Shown: positions 11,604 through 24,040 of the stretch, piece after piece
How positions within the stretch are numbered: the first letter of the stretch is position 1
Layout of the letters: each line of letters starts with the position of its first letter
Source: Sipunculus nudus
Lineage: Eukaryota > Annelida > Sipuncula > Golfingiida > Sipunculidae
Length of the DNA stretch: 64,000 nucleotides
Assembly: GCA_026874595.1 (NCBI GenBank)
Contig: CM049318.1
Coordinates: 17,160,241-17,224,240 of the forward strand
Direction: 5' to 3'
Notes under the pieces: generated by a model
The model's database searches: none
What the model saw: only the letters and a program-made list of their open reading frames with translations
What the model was told of the DNA's origin: nothing
Program-made: the position numbers and the translations under genes

Positions 11604-12727
11604 GTGAACATTAATATCAAAATAAAGGGCAAAATCGTTCAATCAAAATCACAAATGTATAATTCTCCTACTTAATAAAAGTAATTTATTGATTTCTGGG
11701 TTCCATTTTTCAATTTAAACACAATTTTCTTACATTGCTTTAATATATCTGATATTATTAGGCACCCGCAAGGTCAATTAATACATTATTTCTTCATAAA
11801 ATGTTGCAAAAAAGCATTTATTAAGACATAATCCCTTTGCTGACACTTTGCTTATGCTTTGCTTATTCTTTGCTTACGGCGAAATCATCACTGGAATGAC
11901 ACATTTCCCTAAAAATACACGCTGATATGACCCATAGGAACGCAGAAGGGTTCCCTGGCTACACAGCACTTCCGCTTTGTGAACATTAATATCAAAATAT
12001 AGGGCAAAATCGTTCAATCAAAATCACAAATTTATAATTCTGCTACTTTCAAAAAGTCATTTATTGATTTCTGGGACCCATTTTCCTATTTTAACACAAT
12101 TTACTTAGATTGTTATAATATATCTGACATTATTAGACTCCCGCAAGGTCAATTAATACATTATTTCTTTATAAAATGTTCCAAAAAAGCATTTATTAAG
12201 ACTTAATCCCTTTGCTTACACTTTGCTTATGCTTTGCTTATTCTTTGCTTACGGCGAAATCATCACTGGAATGACACATTTTCCTAAAAATACACGCGGA
12301 TATGACCCATAGGGACGCAGAAGGGTGCCCTGGGTACACAGCAGTTCCGCTTTGTGAACATCAATATCAAAATAAAGGGCAAAATCGTTCAATCAAAATC
12401 ACAAATGTATAATTCTGCTACTTTCAAAAAGTCATTTATTGATTTCTGGGACCCGTTTTCCTAAGTTAACACAATTTACTTACATTGTTATAATATATCT
12501 GATATTATTACGCCCCGCAAGGTCAATTTATACATTATTTCTTCATAAAATGTTGCAAAAAAGCATTTATTAAGACATAATCCCTTTGCTTACACTTTGC
12601 TTATGCTTTGCTTATTCTTTGCTTACGGCGAAATCATCACTAGAATGACACATTTTCCTAAAAATACACGCTGATATGACCCATAGGGACACAGAAGGGT
12701 TCCCTGGCTACACAGCAGTTCCGCTTT
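11604..12727 (+). repeat. G-S-R trimer
   Basis: G 11604 (CTTAATAAAAG with a GTGAAC start), S 11979 (TTAGATTGTTAT, TTTATAAAATGTTCC) and R 12354 (CCTAAGTTAAC; one base lost at TTACGCCCCGC). R precedes H here and at 28539 and 31537. An S-R-G run with a full-length R (TTACGCTCCCGC) is found at 42472-43596. Confidence 0.8.
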
Positions 12728-13853
12728 GTGAACATCAATATCAAAATAAAGGGCAAAATCGTTCAATCAAAATCACAAATGTATAATTTTGCTACTTTCA
12801 AAAAGTCATTTATTGATTTCTGGGACCCGTTTTCCTATTTTAACACAATTTACTTACATTGTTATAATATATCTGATATTGTTAGGCTCCCGCAAGGTCA
12901 ATTAATACATTATTTCTTCATAAAATGTTGCAAAAAAGCATTTATTAAGACATAATCCCTTTGCTTACACTTTGCTTATGCTTTGCTTATTCTTTGCTTA
13001 CGGCGAAATCATCACTGGAATGACACATTTTCCTAAAAATACACGCTGATATGACCCATAGGGACGCAGAAGGGTTCCCTGGCTACACAGCACTTCCGCT
13101 TTGTGAACATTAATATCAAAATATAGGGCAAAATCGTTCAATCAATATCACAAATGTATAATTCTGCTACTTTCAAAAAGTCATTTATTGATTTCTTGGA
13201 CCCATTTTCCTGTTTTAACACAATTTACTTACATTGTTATAATATATCTAGGATTATAAGGCTCACGCATGGTCAATTAATACATTATTTCTTCAGAAAA
13301 TGTGGCAAAAAAGCATTTATTAAAACATAATCCCTTTGCTTACACTTTATTTATGTTTTGCTTATTCTTTGCTTACGGCGAAATCATCACTGGAATGACA
13401 CATTTTCCTAAAAATACACACTGATATGACCCACAGGGACGCAGACGGGTTCCCTGGCTACACAGCAGTTCTGATAAGTGAACTTTAATATCAAAATAAA
13501 GGGCAAAATCGTTCAATCAAAATCACAAATGTATAATTCTGCTACTTTCAAAAAGTCATTTATTGATTTCTTGGACCCAGTTTCCTATTTTAACACAATT
13601 TACTTACATTGTTATAATATATCTGACATTATTAGACTCCCGCAAGGTCAATTAATACATTATTTCTTCATAAAATGTTCCAAAAAAGCATTTATTAAGA
13701 CCTAATCCCTTTGCTTACACTTTGCTTATGCTTTGCTTATTCTTTGCTTACGGCGAAATCATCACTGGAATGACACATTTTCCTAAAAAATACACGCTGA
13801 TATGACCCATAGGAACGCAGAAGGGTTCCCTGGCTACACAGCACTTCCGCTTT
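12728..13853 (+). repeat. H-I and J/E chimeric monomer
   Basis: H 12728 and I 13103 match the HIJKL block. The monomer at 13478 starts as J (GATAAGTGAACTTTAAT) but from its first third reads as E (ACAAATGTATAATTC, TTGGACCCAGTTTCC, AAGACCTAATCC). The HIJKL order is cut here by a crossover into an E-F-Q'-A-X run. Confidence 0.8.
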
Positions 13854-15351
13854 GTGAACATTAATATCAAAATATAGGGCAAAATCGTTCAATCAAAATC
13901 ACAAATGTATAATTCTGCTACTTTTAAAAAGTCATTTATTGATTTCTGGGACCCGTTTTCCTATTTTAACACAATTTACTTACATTGTTACAGTATAACT
14001 GACATTATTATACTCCCGCAAGGTCAAATAATACATTATTTCCTCAGAAAATGTTGCAAAAAAGCATTTATTAAGACATAATCCCTTTGCTTACACTTTG
14101 CTTATGCTTTGCTTATTCTTTGCTTACGGCGAAATCATCACTGGAATGACACATTTTCCTAAAAATGCACGCTGATATGACCCATAGGGGCGCAGAAGGT
14201 TTCCCTGGCTACATAGCAGTTCCGCTTTTTGAACATTAATATCAAAATAAAGGACAAAATCGTTCAATCAAAATCACAAATGTATAATACTCCTACTTAA
14301 TAAAAGTCATTTATTGATTTCTGGGACCCATTTTACCATTTAAACACAATTTTCTTACATTGCTTTAATATTTCTGACATTATTAGACTCCCGCAATGTC
14401 AATTAATACATTATTTCTTCAGAAAATGGTGCCAAAAAGCATTTATTAAGACATAATCCCTTTGCTTACACTTTGCTCATTCTTTGCTTATTCTTTGCTT
14501 ACGGCGAAATCATCACTGGAATGACACATTTTCCTAAAAATACACGCTGATATGACCCATAGGGACGCAGAAGGGTGCCCTGGCTACACAGCAGTTCTGC
14601 TTTGTGAACATCAACATCAAAATAAAGGGCAAAATCGTTCAATCAAAATCACAAATGTATAATTCTGCTACTCTCAAAAAGTCATTTATTGATTTCTGGG
14701 ACCCGTTTTCCTATTTTAACACAATTTACTTACATTGTTATAATATATCTGATACTATTAGGCTCACGCAAGGTCAATTAATACATTATTTCTTCAGAAA
14801 ATGTTGCAAAAAAGCATTTATTAAGACATAATCCCTTTGCGTAGACTTTGCGTATGCTTTGCTTATTCTTTGCTTACGGCGAAATCATCACTGTAATGAC
14901 ACATTTTCCTAAAAATACACACTGATATGACTCATAGGGGCGCAGACGGGTTCCCTGGCTGCACAACAGTTCCGCTTTGTGAACATTAATATCAAAATAA
15001 AGGGCAAAATCGTTCAATCAAAATAACAAATGTATAATTCAGCTACTTTCAAAAAGTCATTTATTGATTTTTTGGACCCATTTTCCTATGTTAACACAAT
15101 TTACTTACATTGTTATAATATATCTGATATTGTAAGGCTCCCGCAAGGTCAATTTATACATTATTTCTTCATAAAATGTTGCAAAAGCATTTATTAAGAC
15201 ATAATCCCTTTGCTTACACTTTGCTTATGCTTTGCTTATTCTTTGCTTGCGGCGAAATCATCACTGGAATGACACATTTTCCTAAAAATCCACGCTGATA
15301 TGACCCATAGGGAGGCAGACGGGTTCCCTGGCTACACAGCAGTTCTGCTTT
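13854..15351 (+). repeat. F-Q'-A-X block, second copy
   Basis: Starts: F 13854, Q' 14229, A 14604, X 14979. It matches 8229-9728 at an offset of 5,625 (exactly 15 monomers). X at 14979 has lost two A residues in its A-tract (GCAAAAGC near 15181), making it 373 bp. Confidence 0.85.
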
Positions 15352-17976
15352 GTGAACATTAATATCAAATTAAAGGGCAAAATCGATCAATCAAAATCAC
15401 AAATGTATAATTCTGCTACTTTCAAAAAGTCATTTATTGATTTCTAGGACCCATTTTCCTATGTCCAGACAATTTACTTACATTGTTATAATATATCTGA
15501 TATTATTAGGCTCCCGCAAGGTCAATTTATACATTATTTCTTCATAAAATGTTGCAAAAAAGCATTTATTAAGACATAATCCCTTTGCTTACACTTTGCT
15601 TATGCTTTGCTTATTCTTTGCTTACGGCGAAATCATCACTGGAATGACACATTTTCCTAAAAATCCACGCTGATATGACCCATAGGGACGCCGAAGGGTT
15701 CCCTGGCTACACAGCAGTTCCGCTTTGTGAACATTAATATCAAAATAAAGGGCAAAATCGTTCAATCAAAATCACAAATGTATAATTCTCCTACTTAATA
15801 AAAGTCATTTATTGATTTCTGGGACCCATTTTCCAATTTAAACACAATTTTCTTACATTGCTTTAATATTTCTGATATTATTAGTGTCCCGCAATGTCAA
15901 TTAATGCATTATTTCTTCAGAAAATGGTGCCAAAAAGCATTTATTAAGACATAATCCCTTTGCTTACACTTTATTTATGTTTTGCTTATTCTTTGCTTAC
16001 GGCGAAATCATCACTGGAATGACACATTTTCCTAAAAATACACACTGATATGACCCATAGGGACGCAGACGGGTTCCCTGGCTACACAGCAGTTCTGATT
16101 AGTGAACTTTAATATCAAAATAAAGGGCAAAATCGTTCAATTAAATCACAAATGTATAACTGTGGTACTTTCAAAAAGTCATTTATTGATTTCTGGGACC
16201 CATTTTTCCATTTAAACACAATTTACTTACATTGTTATAATATATCTAGCATTATTAGGCTCACGCATGGTCAATTAATACATTATTTCTTCAGAAAATG
16301 TGGCAAAAAAGCATTTATTAAGACATAATCCCTTTGCTTACACTTTGCTGATGCTTTGCTTATTCTTTGCTTACGGCGAAATCATCACTGGAATGACACA
16401 TTTTCCTAAAAATACACGCTGATATTACCCAAAGGGACGCAGAAGGGTTCCCTGGCTACACAGCAGTTCCGCTTTGTAAACATTAATTTCAAAATAAAGG
16501 GCAAAATCGTCCAATTAAAATCATAAATGTATAATTCTGCTACTTAATAAAAGTCATTTATTGATTTCTTGGACCCATTTTCCAATTTAAACACAATTTT
16601 CTTAAATTGCTTTAATATTTCTGATATTATTAGAATCCCGCAATGTCAATTAATACATTATTTCGTCAGAAAATGGTGCCAAAAAGCATTTATTAAGACA
16701 TAATCCCTTTGCTTACACTTTATTTATGTTTTGCTTATTCTTTGCTTACGGCGAAATCATCACTGGAATGACACATTTTCCTAAAAATACACACTGATAT
16801 GACCCACAGGGACGCAGACGGGTTCCCTGGCTACACAGCAGTTCTGATAAGTGAACTTTAATATCAAAATAAAGGGCAAAATCGTTCAATCAAAATCACA
16901 AATTTATAACTGTGGTACTTTCAAAAAGTCATTTATTGATTTCTGGGACCCATTTTACCATTTAAACACAATTTACTTATATTGTTATAATATATCTGAT
17001 ATTAATAGACTCCCGCAAGGTCAATTAATACATTTTTTCTTCATAAAATGTTGCAAAAAAGCATTTATTAAGACATAATCCATTTGCTAACACTTTATTT
17101 ATGTTTTGCTCATTCTTTGCTTACGGTGAAATCATCACTGGAATGACACATTTTCCTAAAAATACACGCTGATATGACCCATAGGGACGCAGAAGGGTTC
17201 ACTGGCTACACAGCACTTCCACTTTGTGAACATTAATATCAAAATATAGGGCAAAATCGTTCAATCAAAATCACAAATGTATAATTCTGCTACTTTCAAA
17301 AAGTCATTTATTGATTTCTTGGACCCATTTTCCTATTTTAACACAATTTACTTACATTGTTATAATATATCTGACATTATTAGACTCCCGCAAGGTCAAT
17401 TAATACATTATTTCTTCATAAAATGTTCCAAAAAAGCATTTATTAAGACTTAATCCCTTTGCTTACATTTTGCTTATGCTTTGCTTATTCTTTGCTTACG
17501 GCGAAATCATCACTGGAATGACACATTTTCCTAAAAATACACGCGGATATGACCCATAGGGACGCAGAAGGGTGCCCTGGCTACACAGCACTTCCGCTTT
17601 GTGAACATCAATATCAAAATAAAGGGCAAAATCGTTCAATCAAAATCACAAATGTATAATTCTGCTACTTTCAAAAAGTCATTTATTGATTTCTGGGACC
17701 CGTTTTCCTATGTTAACACAATTTACTTACATTGTTGTAATATATCAGACATTATTAGACTCCCGCAAGGTCAATTAATACATTATTTCTTCATAAAATG
17801 TTGCAAAAAAAGCATTTATTAAGACATAATCCCTTTGCTTACACTTTGCTTATGCTTTGCTTATTCTTTGCTTACGGCGAAATCATCACTGGAATGACAC
17901 ATTTTCCTAAAAATGCACGCTGATATGACCCATAGGGGCGGAGAAGGTTTCCCTGGCTACACAGCAGTTCCGCTTT
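15352..17976 (+). repeat. Block T-U-V-W-J'-K''-L', copy 1
   Basis: Starts: B/T chimera 15352 (B-like left end, then TATGTCCAGAC), U 15727 (CTTAATAAAAG), V 16102 (one-base loss in CAATTAAATCAC), W 16476 (GTAAAC start, TTCGTCAGAAAATGG), J' 16851, K'' 17226 and L' 17601. The private marks in V and W recur only at 48470-51156, offset about 33,118. L' here lacks the 61-bp duplication seen in the other L' copies. Confidence 0.85.
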
Positions 17977-19102
17977 TTGAACATTAATATCAAAATAAAG
18001 GACAAAATCGTTCAATCAAAATCACAAATGTATAATTCTCCTACTTAATAAAAGTCATTTATTGATTTCTGGGACCCATTTTACCATTTAAACACAATTT
18101 TCTTACATTGCTTTAATATTTCTGACATTATTAGACTCCCGCAATGTCAATTAATACATTATTTCTTCAGAAAATGGTGCCAAAAAGCATTTATTAAGAC
18201 CTAATCCCTTTGCTTACACTTTGCTTATGCTTTGCTTATTCTTTGCTTACGGCGAAATCATCACTGGAATGACACATTTTCCTAAAAAATACACGCTGAT
18301 ATGACCCATAGGAACGCAGAAGGGTTCCCTGGCTACACAGCACTTCCGCTTTGTGAACATTAATATCAAAATATAGGGCAAAATCGTTCAATCAAAATCA
18401 CAAATGTATAATTCTGCTACTTTTAAAAAGTCATTTATTGATTTCTGGGACCCGTTTTCCTATTTTAACACAATTTACTTACATTGTTACAGTATAACTG
18501 ACATTATTATACTCCCGCAAGGTCAAATAATACATTATTTCCTCAGAAAATGTTGCAAAAAAGCATTTATTAAGACATAATCCCTTTGCTTACACTTTGC
18601 TTATGCTTTGCTTATTCTTTGCTTACGGCGAAATCATCACTGGAATGACACATTTTCCTAAAAATGCACGCTGATATGATCCATAGGGGCGCAGAAGGTT
18701 TCCCTGGCTACACAGCAGTTCCGCTTTTTGAACATTAATATCAAAATAAAGGACAAAATCGTTCAATCAAAATCACAAATGTATAATTCTCCTACTTAAT
18801 AAAAGTCATTTATTGATTTCTGGGACCCATTTTACAATTTAAACACAATTTTCTTACATTGCTTTAATATTTCTGACATTATTAGACTCCCGCAATGTCA
18901 ATTAATACATTATTTCTTCAGAAAATGGTGCCAAAAAGCATTTATTAGGACGTAATCCCTTTGCTTACACTTTGCTCATTCTTTGCTTATTCTTTGCTTA
19001 CGGCGAAATCATCACTGGAATGACACATTTTCCTAAAAATACACGCTGATATGACCCATAGGGACGCAGAAGGGTGCCCTGGCTACACAGCAGTTCTGCT
19101 TT
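17977..19102 (+). repeat. Q'/E chimera, F and Q'
   Basis: The monomer at 17977 has a Q' body (TTGAAC start, CTTAATAAAAG, GGTGCCAAAAAGC) but an E tail (AAGACCTAATCC, six-A CTAAAAAATAC, CATAGGAACGC), so it is a recombinant. F 18353 and Q' 18728 follow, leading into A at 19103. This is a third copy of the F-Q'-A-X run. Confidence 0.8.
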
Positions 19103-21352
19103 GTGAACATCAATATCAAAATAAAGGGCAAAATCGTTCAATCAAAATCACAAATGTATAATTCTGCTACTCTCAAAAAGTCATTTATTGATTTCTGGGA
19201 CCCGTTTTCCTATTTTAACACAATTTACTTACATTGTTATAATATATCTGATACTATTAGGCTCACGCAAGGTCAATTAATACATTATTTCTTCAGAAAA
19301 TGTTGCAAAAAAGCATTTATTAAGACATAATCCCTTTGCGTAGACTTTGCGTATGCTTTGCTTATTCTTTGCTTACGGCGAAATCATCACTGTAATGACA
19401 CATTTTCCTAAAAATACACACTGATATGACTCATAGGGGCGCAGACGGGTTCCCTGGCTGCACAACAGTTCCGCTTTGTGAACATTAATATCAAAATAAA
19501 GGGCAAAATCGTTCAATCAAAATAACAAATGTATAATTCAGCTACTTTCAAAAAGTCATTTATTGATTTTTTGGACCCATTTTCCTATGTTAACACAATT
19601 TACTTACATGGTTATAATATATCTGATATTGTAAGGCTCCCGCAAGGTCAATTTATACATTATTTCTTCATAAAATGTTGCAAAAAAGCATTTATTAAGA
19701 CATAATCCCTTTGCTTACACTTTGCTTATGCTTTACTTATTCTTTGCTTGCGGCGAAATCATCACTGGAATGACACATTTTCCTAAAAATCCACGCTGAT
19801 ATGACCCATAGGGAGGCAGACGGGTTCCCTGGCTACACAGCAGATCTGCTTTGTGAACATTAATATCAAATTAAAGGGCAAAATCGATCAATCAAAATCA
19901 CAAATGTATAATTCTGCTACTTTCAAAAAGTCATTTATTGATTTCTGGGACCCGGTTTCCTATTTTAACACAATTTACCTTCATTGTTATAATATATATG
20001 ACATTATTAGACTCCCGCAAGGTCAATTAATACATTATTTCTTTATAAAATGTTCCAAAAAAGCATTTATTAAGACATAATCCCTTTGCTTACACTTTGC
20101 TGATGCTTTGCTTATTCTTTGCTTACGGCGAAATCATCACTGGAATGACACATTTTCCTAAAAATACACGCTGATATGACCCATAGGGACGCAGAAGGGT
20201 GCCCTGGCTACACAGCAGTTCCGCTTTGTGAACATCAATATCAAAATAAAGGGCAAAATCGTTCAATCAAAATCACAAATGTATAATTCTGCTACTTTTA
20301 AAAAGTCATTTTATGATTTCTGGGACCCGTTTTCCTATGTTAACACAATTCACTTACATTGTTATAATATATCTGATATTATTAGGCTCCCGCAAGGTCA
20401 ATTAATACATTATTTCTTCATAAAATGTTGCAAAAAAGCATTTATTAAGACATAATCCCTTTGCTTACACTTTGCTTATGCTTTGCTTATTCTTTGCTTA
20501 CGGCGAAATCATCACTGGAATGACACATTTTCCTAAAAATACACCCTGATATGACCCATAGGGACGCAGAAGGGTTCCCTGGCTACACAGCACTTCCGCT
20601 TTGTGAACATTAATATCAAAATATAGGGCAAAATCGTTCAATCAAAATCACAAATGTATAATTCTGCTACTTTCAAAAAGTCATTTATTGATTTCTTGGA
20701 CCCAGTTTCCTATTTTAACACAATTTACTTACATTGTTATAATATATCTGACATTATTAGACTCCCGCAAGGTCAATTAATACATTATTTCTTCATAAAA
20801 TGTTCCAAAAAAGCATTTATTAAGACCTAATCCCTTTGCTTACACTTTGCTTATGCTTTGCTTATTCTTTGCTTACGGCGAAATCATCACTGGAATGACA
20901 CATTTTCCTAAAAAATACACGCTGATATGACCCATAGGAACGCAGAAGGGTTCCCTGGCTACACAGCACTTCCGCTTTGTGAACATTAATATCAAAATAT
21001 AGGGCAAAATCGTTCAATCAAAATCACAAATGTATAATTCTGCTACTTTTAAAAAGTCATTTATTGATTTCTGGGACCCGTTTTCCTATTTTAACACAAT
21101 TTACTTACATTGTTACAGTATAACTGACATTATTATACTCCCGCAAGGTCAATTAATACATTATTTCTTCAGAAATTGGTGCAACAGAGCATATATTTTG
21201 ACATAATCCCTTTGCTTACACTTTGCTTATTCTTTGCTTATTCTTTGTTACGGCGAAAACATCACTGGAATGACACATTTCCCTAAAAATACACGCTGAT
21301 ATGACCCATAGGAACGCAGAAGGGTTCCCTGGCTACACAGCACTTCCGCTTT
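19103..21352 (+). repeat. A-X-B'-D-E-F' block lacking C
   Basis: Starts: A 19103, X 19478, B' 19853, D 20228, E 20603, F' 20979. Compared with 8979-11603 the C monomer is missing. B' has a B left half (ACCCGGTTTCC, TACCTTCATTG), a TTTATAAAATGTTCC middle and a C-like TTTGCTGATGC tail, consistent with loss of one monomer by unequal crossing over inside B/C. Confidence 0.8.
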
Positions 21353-21727
21353 GTGAACATTAATATCAAAATATAGGGCAAAATCGTTCAATCAAAATCA
21401 CAAATGTATAATTCTGCTACTTTCAAAAAGTCATTTATTGATTTCTGGGACCCATTTTCCTATTTTAACACAATTTACTTAGATTGTTATAATATATCTG
21501 ACATTATTAGACTCCCGCAAGGTCAATTAATACATTATTTCTTTATAAAATGTTCCAAAAAAGCATTTATTAAGACTTAATCCCTTTGCTTACACTTTGC
21601 TTATGCTTTGCTTATTCTTTGCTTACGGCGAAATCATCACTGGAATGACACATTTTCCTAAAAATACACGCGGATATGACCCATAGGGACGCAGAAGGGT
21701 TCCCTGGCTACACAGCACTTCCGCTTT
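21353..21727 (+). repeat. Single S monomer
   Basis: It carries TTAGATTGTTAT and TTTATAAAATGTTCC as at 11979 and 42472. It joins the F' monomer to the HIJKL' block. Confidence 0.75.
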
Positions 21728-24040
21728 GTGAACATTAATATCAAAATATAGGGCAAAATCGTTCAATCAAAATCACAAATGTATAATTTTGCTACTTTCA
21801 AAAAGTCATTTATTGATTTCTGGGACCCGTTTTCCTATTTTAACACAATTTACTTACATTGTTATAATATATCTGATATTGTTAGGCTCCCGCAAGGTCA
21901 ATTAATACATTATTTCTTCATAAAATGTTGCAAAAAAGCATTTATTAAGACATAATCCCTTTGCTTACACTTTGCTTATGCTTCGCTTATTCTTTGCTTA
22001 CGGCGAAATCATCACTGGAATGACACATTTTCCTAAAAATACACGCTGATATGACCCATAGGGACGCAGAAGGGTTCCCTGGCTACACAGCACTTCCGCT
22101 TTGTGAACATTAATATCAAAATATAGGGCAAAATCGTTCAATCAATATCACAAATGTATAATTCTGCTACTTTCAAAAAGTCATTTATTGATTTCTTGGA
22201 CCCATTTTCCTGTTTTAACACAATTTACTTACATTGTTATAATATATCTAGGATTATAAGGCTCACGCATGGTCAATTAATACATTATTTCTTCAGAAAA
22301 TGTGGCAAAAAAGCATTTATTAAAACATAATCCCTTTGCTTACACTTTATTTATGTTTTGCTTATTCTTTGCTTACGGCGAAATCATCACTGGAATGACA
22401 CATTTTCCTAAAAATACACACTGATATGACCCACAGGGACGCAGACGGGTTCCCTGGCTACACAGCAGTTCTGATAAGTGAACTTTAATATCAAAATAAA
22501 GGGCAAAATCGTTCAATCAAAATCACAAATTTATAACTGTGGTACTTTCAAACAGTCATTTATTGATTTCTGGGACCCATTTTACCATTTAAACACAATT
22601 TACTTATATTGTTATAATATATCTGATATTATTAGACTCCCGCAAGGTCAATTAATACATTTTTTCTTCATATAATGTTGCAAAAAAGCATTTATTAAGA
22701 CATAATCCATTTGCTAACACTTTATTTATGTTTTGCTCATTCTTTGCTTACGGTGAAATCATCACTGGAATGACACATTTTCCTAAAAATACGCGCTGAT
22801 ATGACCCATAGCGACGCAGAAGGGTTCACTGGCTACACAGCACTTCCGCTTTGTGAACATTAATATCAAAATATAGGGCAAAATCGTTCAATTAAAATCA
22901 CAAATGTATAATTCTGCTACTTTCAAAAAGTCATTTATTGATTTCTTGGACCCATTTTCCTATTTTAACACAATTTACTTACATTGTTATAATATATCCG
23001 ACATTATTAGACTCCCGCAAGGTCAATTAATACATTATTTCTTTATAAAATGTTCCAAAAAAGCATTTATTTAGACTTAATCCCTTTGCTTACACTTTGC
23101 TTATGCTTTGCTTATTCTTTGCTTACGGCGAAATCATCACTGGAATGACACATTTTCCTAAAAATCCACGCTGATATGACCCATAGGGACGCCGAAGGGT
23201 GCCCTGGCTACACAGCACTTCCGCTTTGTGAACATCAATATCAAAATAAAGGGCAAAATCGTTCAATCAAAATCACAAATGTATAATTCTGCTACTTTCA
23301 AAAAGTCATTTATTGATTTCTGGGACCCGTTTTCCTATGTTAACACAATTTACTTACATTGTTGTAATATATCAGACATTATTAGACTCCCGCAAGGTCA
23401 ATTAATACATTATTTCTTCATAAAATGTTGCAAAAAAAGCATTTATTAAGACATAATCCCTTTGCTTACACTTTGCTTATGCTTTGCTTATTCTTTGCTG
23501 CATTTATTAAGACATAATCCCTTTGCTTACACTTTGCTTATGTTTTGCTTATTCTTTGCTTACGGCGAAATCATCACTGGAATGACACATTCTCCTAAAA
23601 ATACACACTGATAGGACCCACAGGGACGCAGACGGGTTCCCTGGCTACACAGCAGTTCTGATAAGTGAACTTTAATATCAAAATAAAGGGCAAAATCGTT
23701 CAATCAAAATCACAAATTTATAACTGTGGTACTTTCAAAAAGTCATTTATTGATTTCTGGGACCCATTTTACCATTTAAACACAATTTACTTATATTGTT
23801 ATAATATATCTGACATTATTAGACTCCCGCAAGGTCAATTAATACATTATTTCTTCATAAAATGTTGCAAAAAAAGCATTTATTAAGACATAATCCCTTT
23901 GCTTACACTTTGCTTATGCTTTGCTTATTCTTTGCTTACGGCGAAATCATCACTGGAATGACCCATTTTCCAAAAAATACACGCTGATATGACCCATAGG
24001 GACGCAGTAGGGTGCCCTGGCTACACAGCAGTTCCGCTTT
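21728..24040 (+). repeat. H-I-J-K-L'-C' block (2,313 bp), copy 1
   Basis: Starts: H' 21728, I 22103, J 22478, K 22853, L' 23228 (437 bp), C' 23665. H' has the ATATAGGGC left end of I- and K-type monomers, so it is itself recombinant. Downstream of C' lie the private marks CCCATTTTCCAAAAAATAC and GACGCAGTAGGG. The block recurs at 37534-39846, offset 15,806. Confidence 0.85.
23439..23560 (+). repeat. 61-bp tandem duplication inside a 437-bp monomer, copy 1
   Basis: Two 61-bp units, 23439-23499 and 23500-23560, each running from GCATTTATTAAGAC through three 11-bp units to TTCTTTGCT. They differ at TATGCTTTGC against TATGTTTTGC. With one extra A in the preceding A-tract this makes the monomer 437 bp. 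Confidence 0.92.

Noticed and set aside
23439-23560. A small insertion of foreign DNA in the 437-bp monomers
   Set aside because: The extra bases are a direct duplication of the monomer's own 61 bp, with no foreign sequence.
23228-24040. CRISPR-like array, because short repeats are regularly spaced
   Set aside because: The whole 375-bp period is repeated with no unique spacers, and the 11-bp units are adjacent. There are no cas genes.
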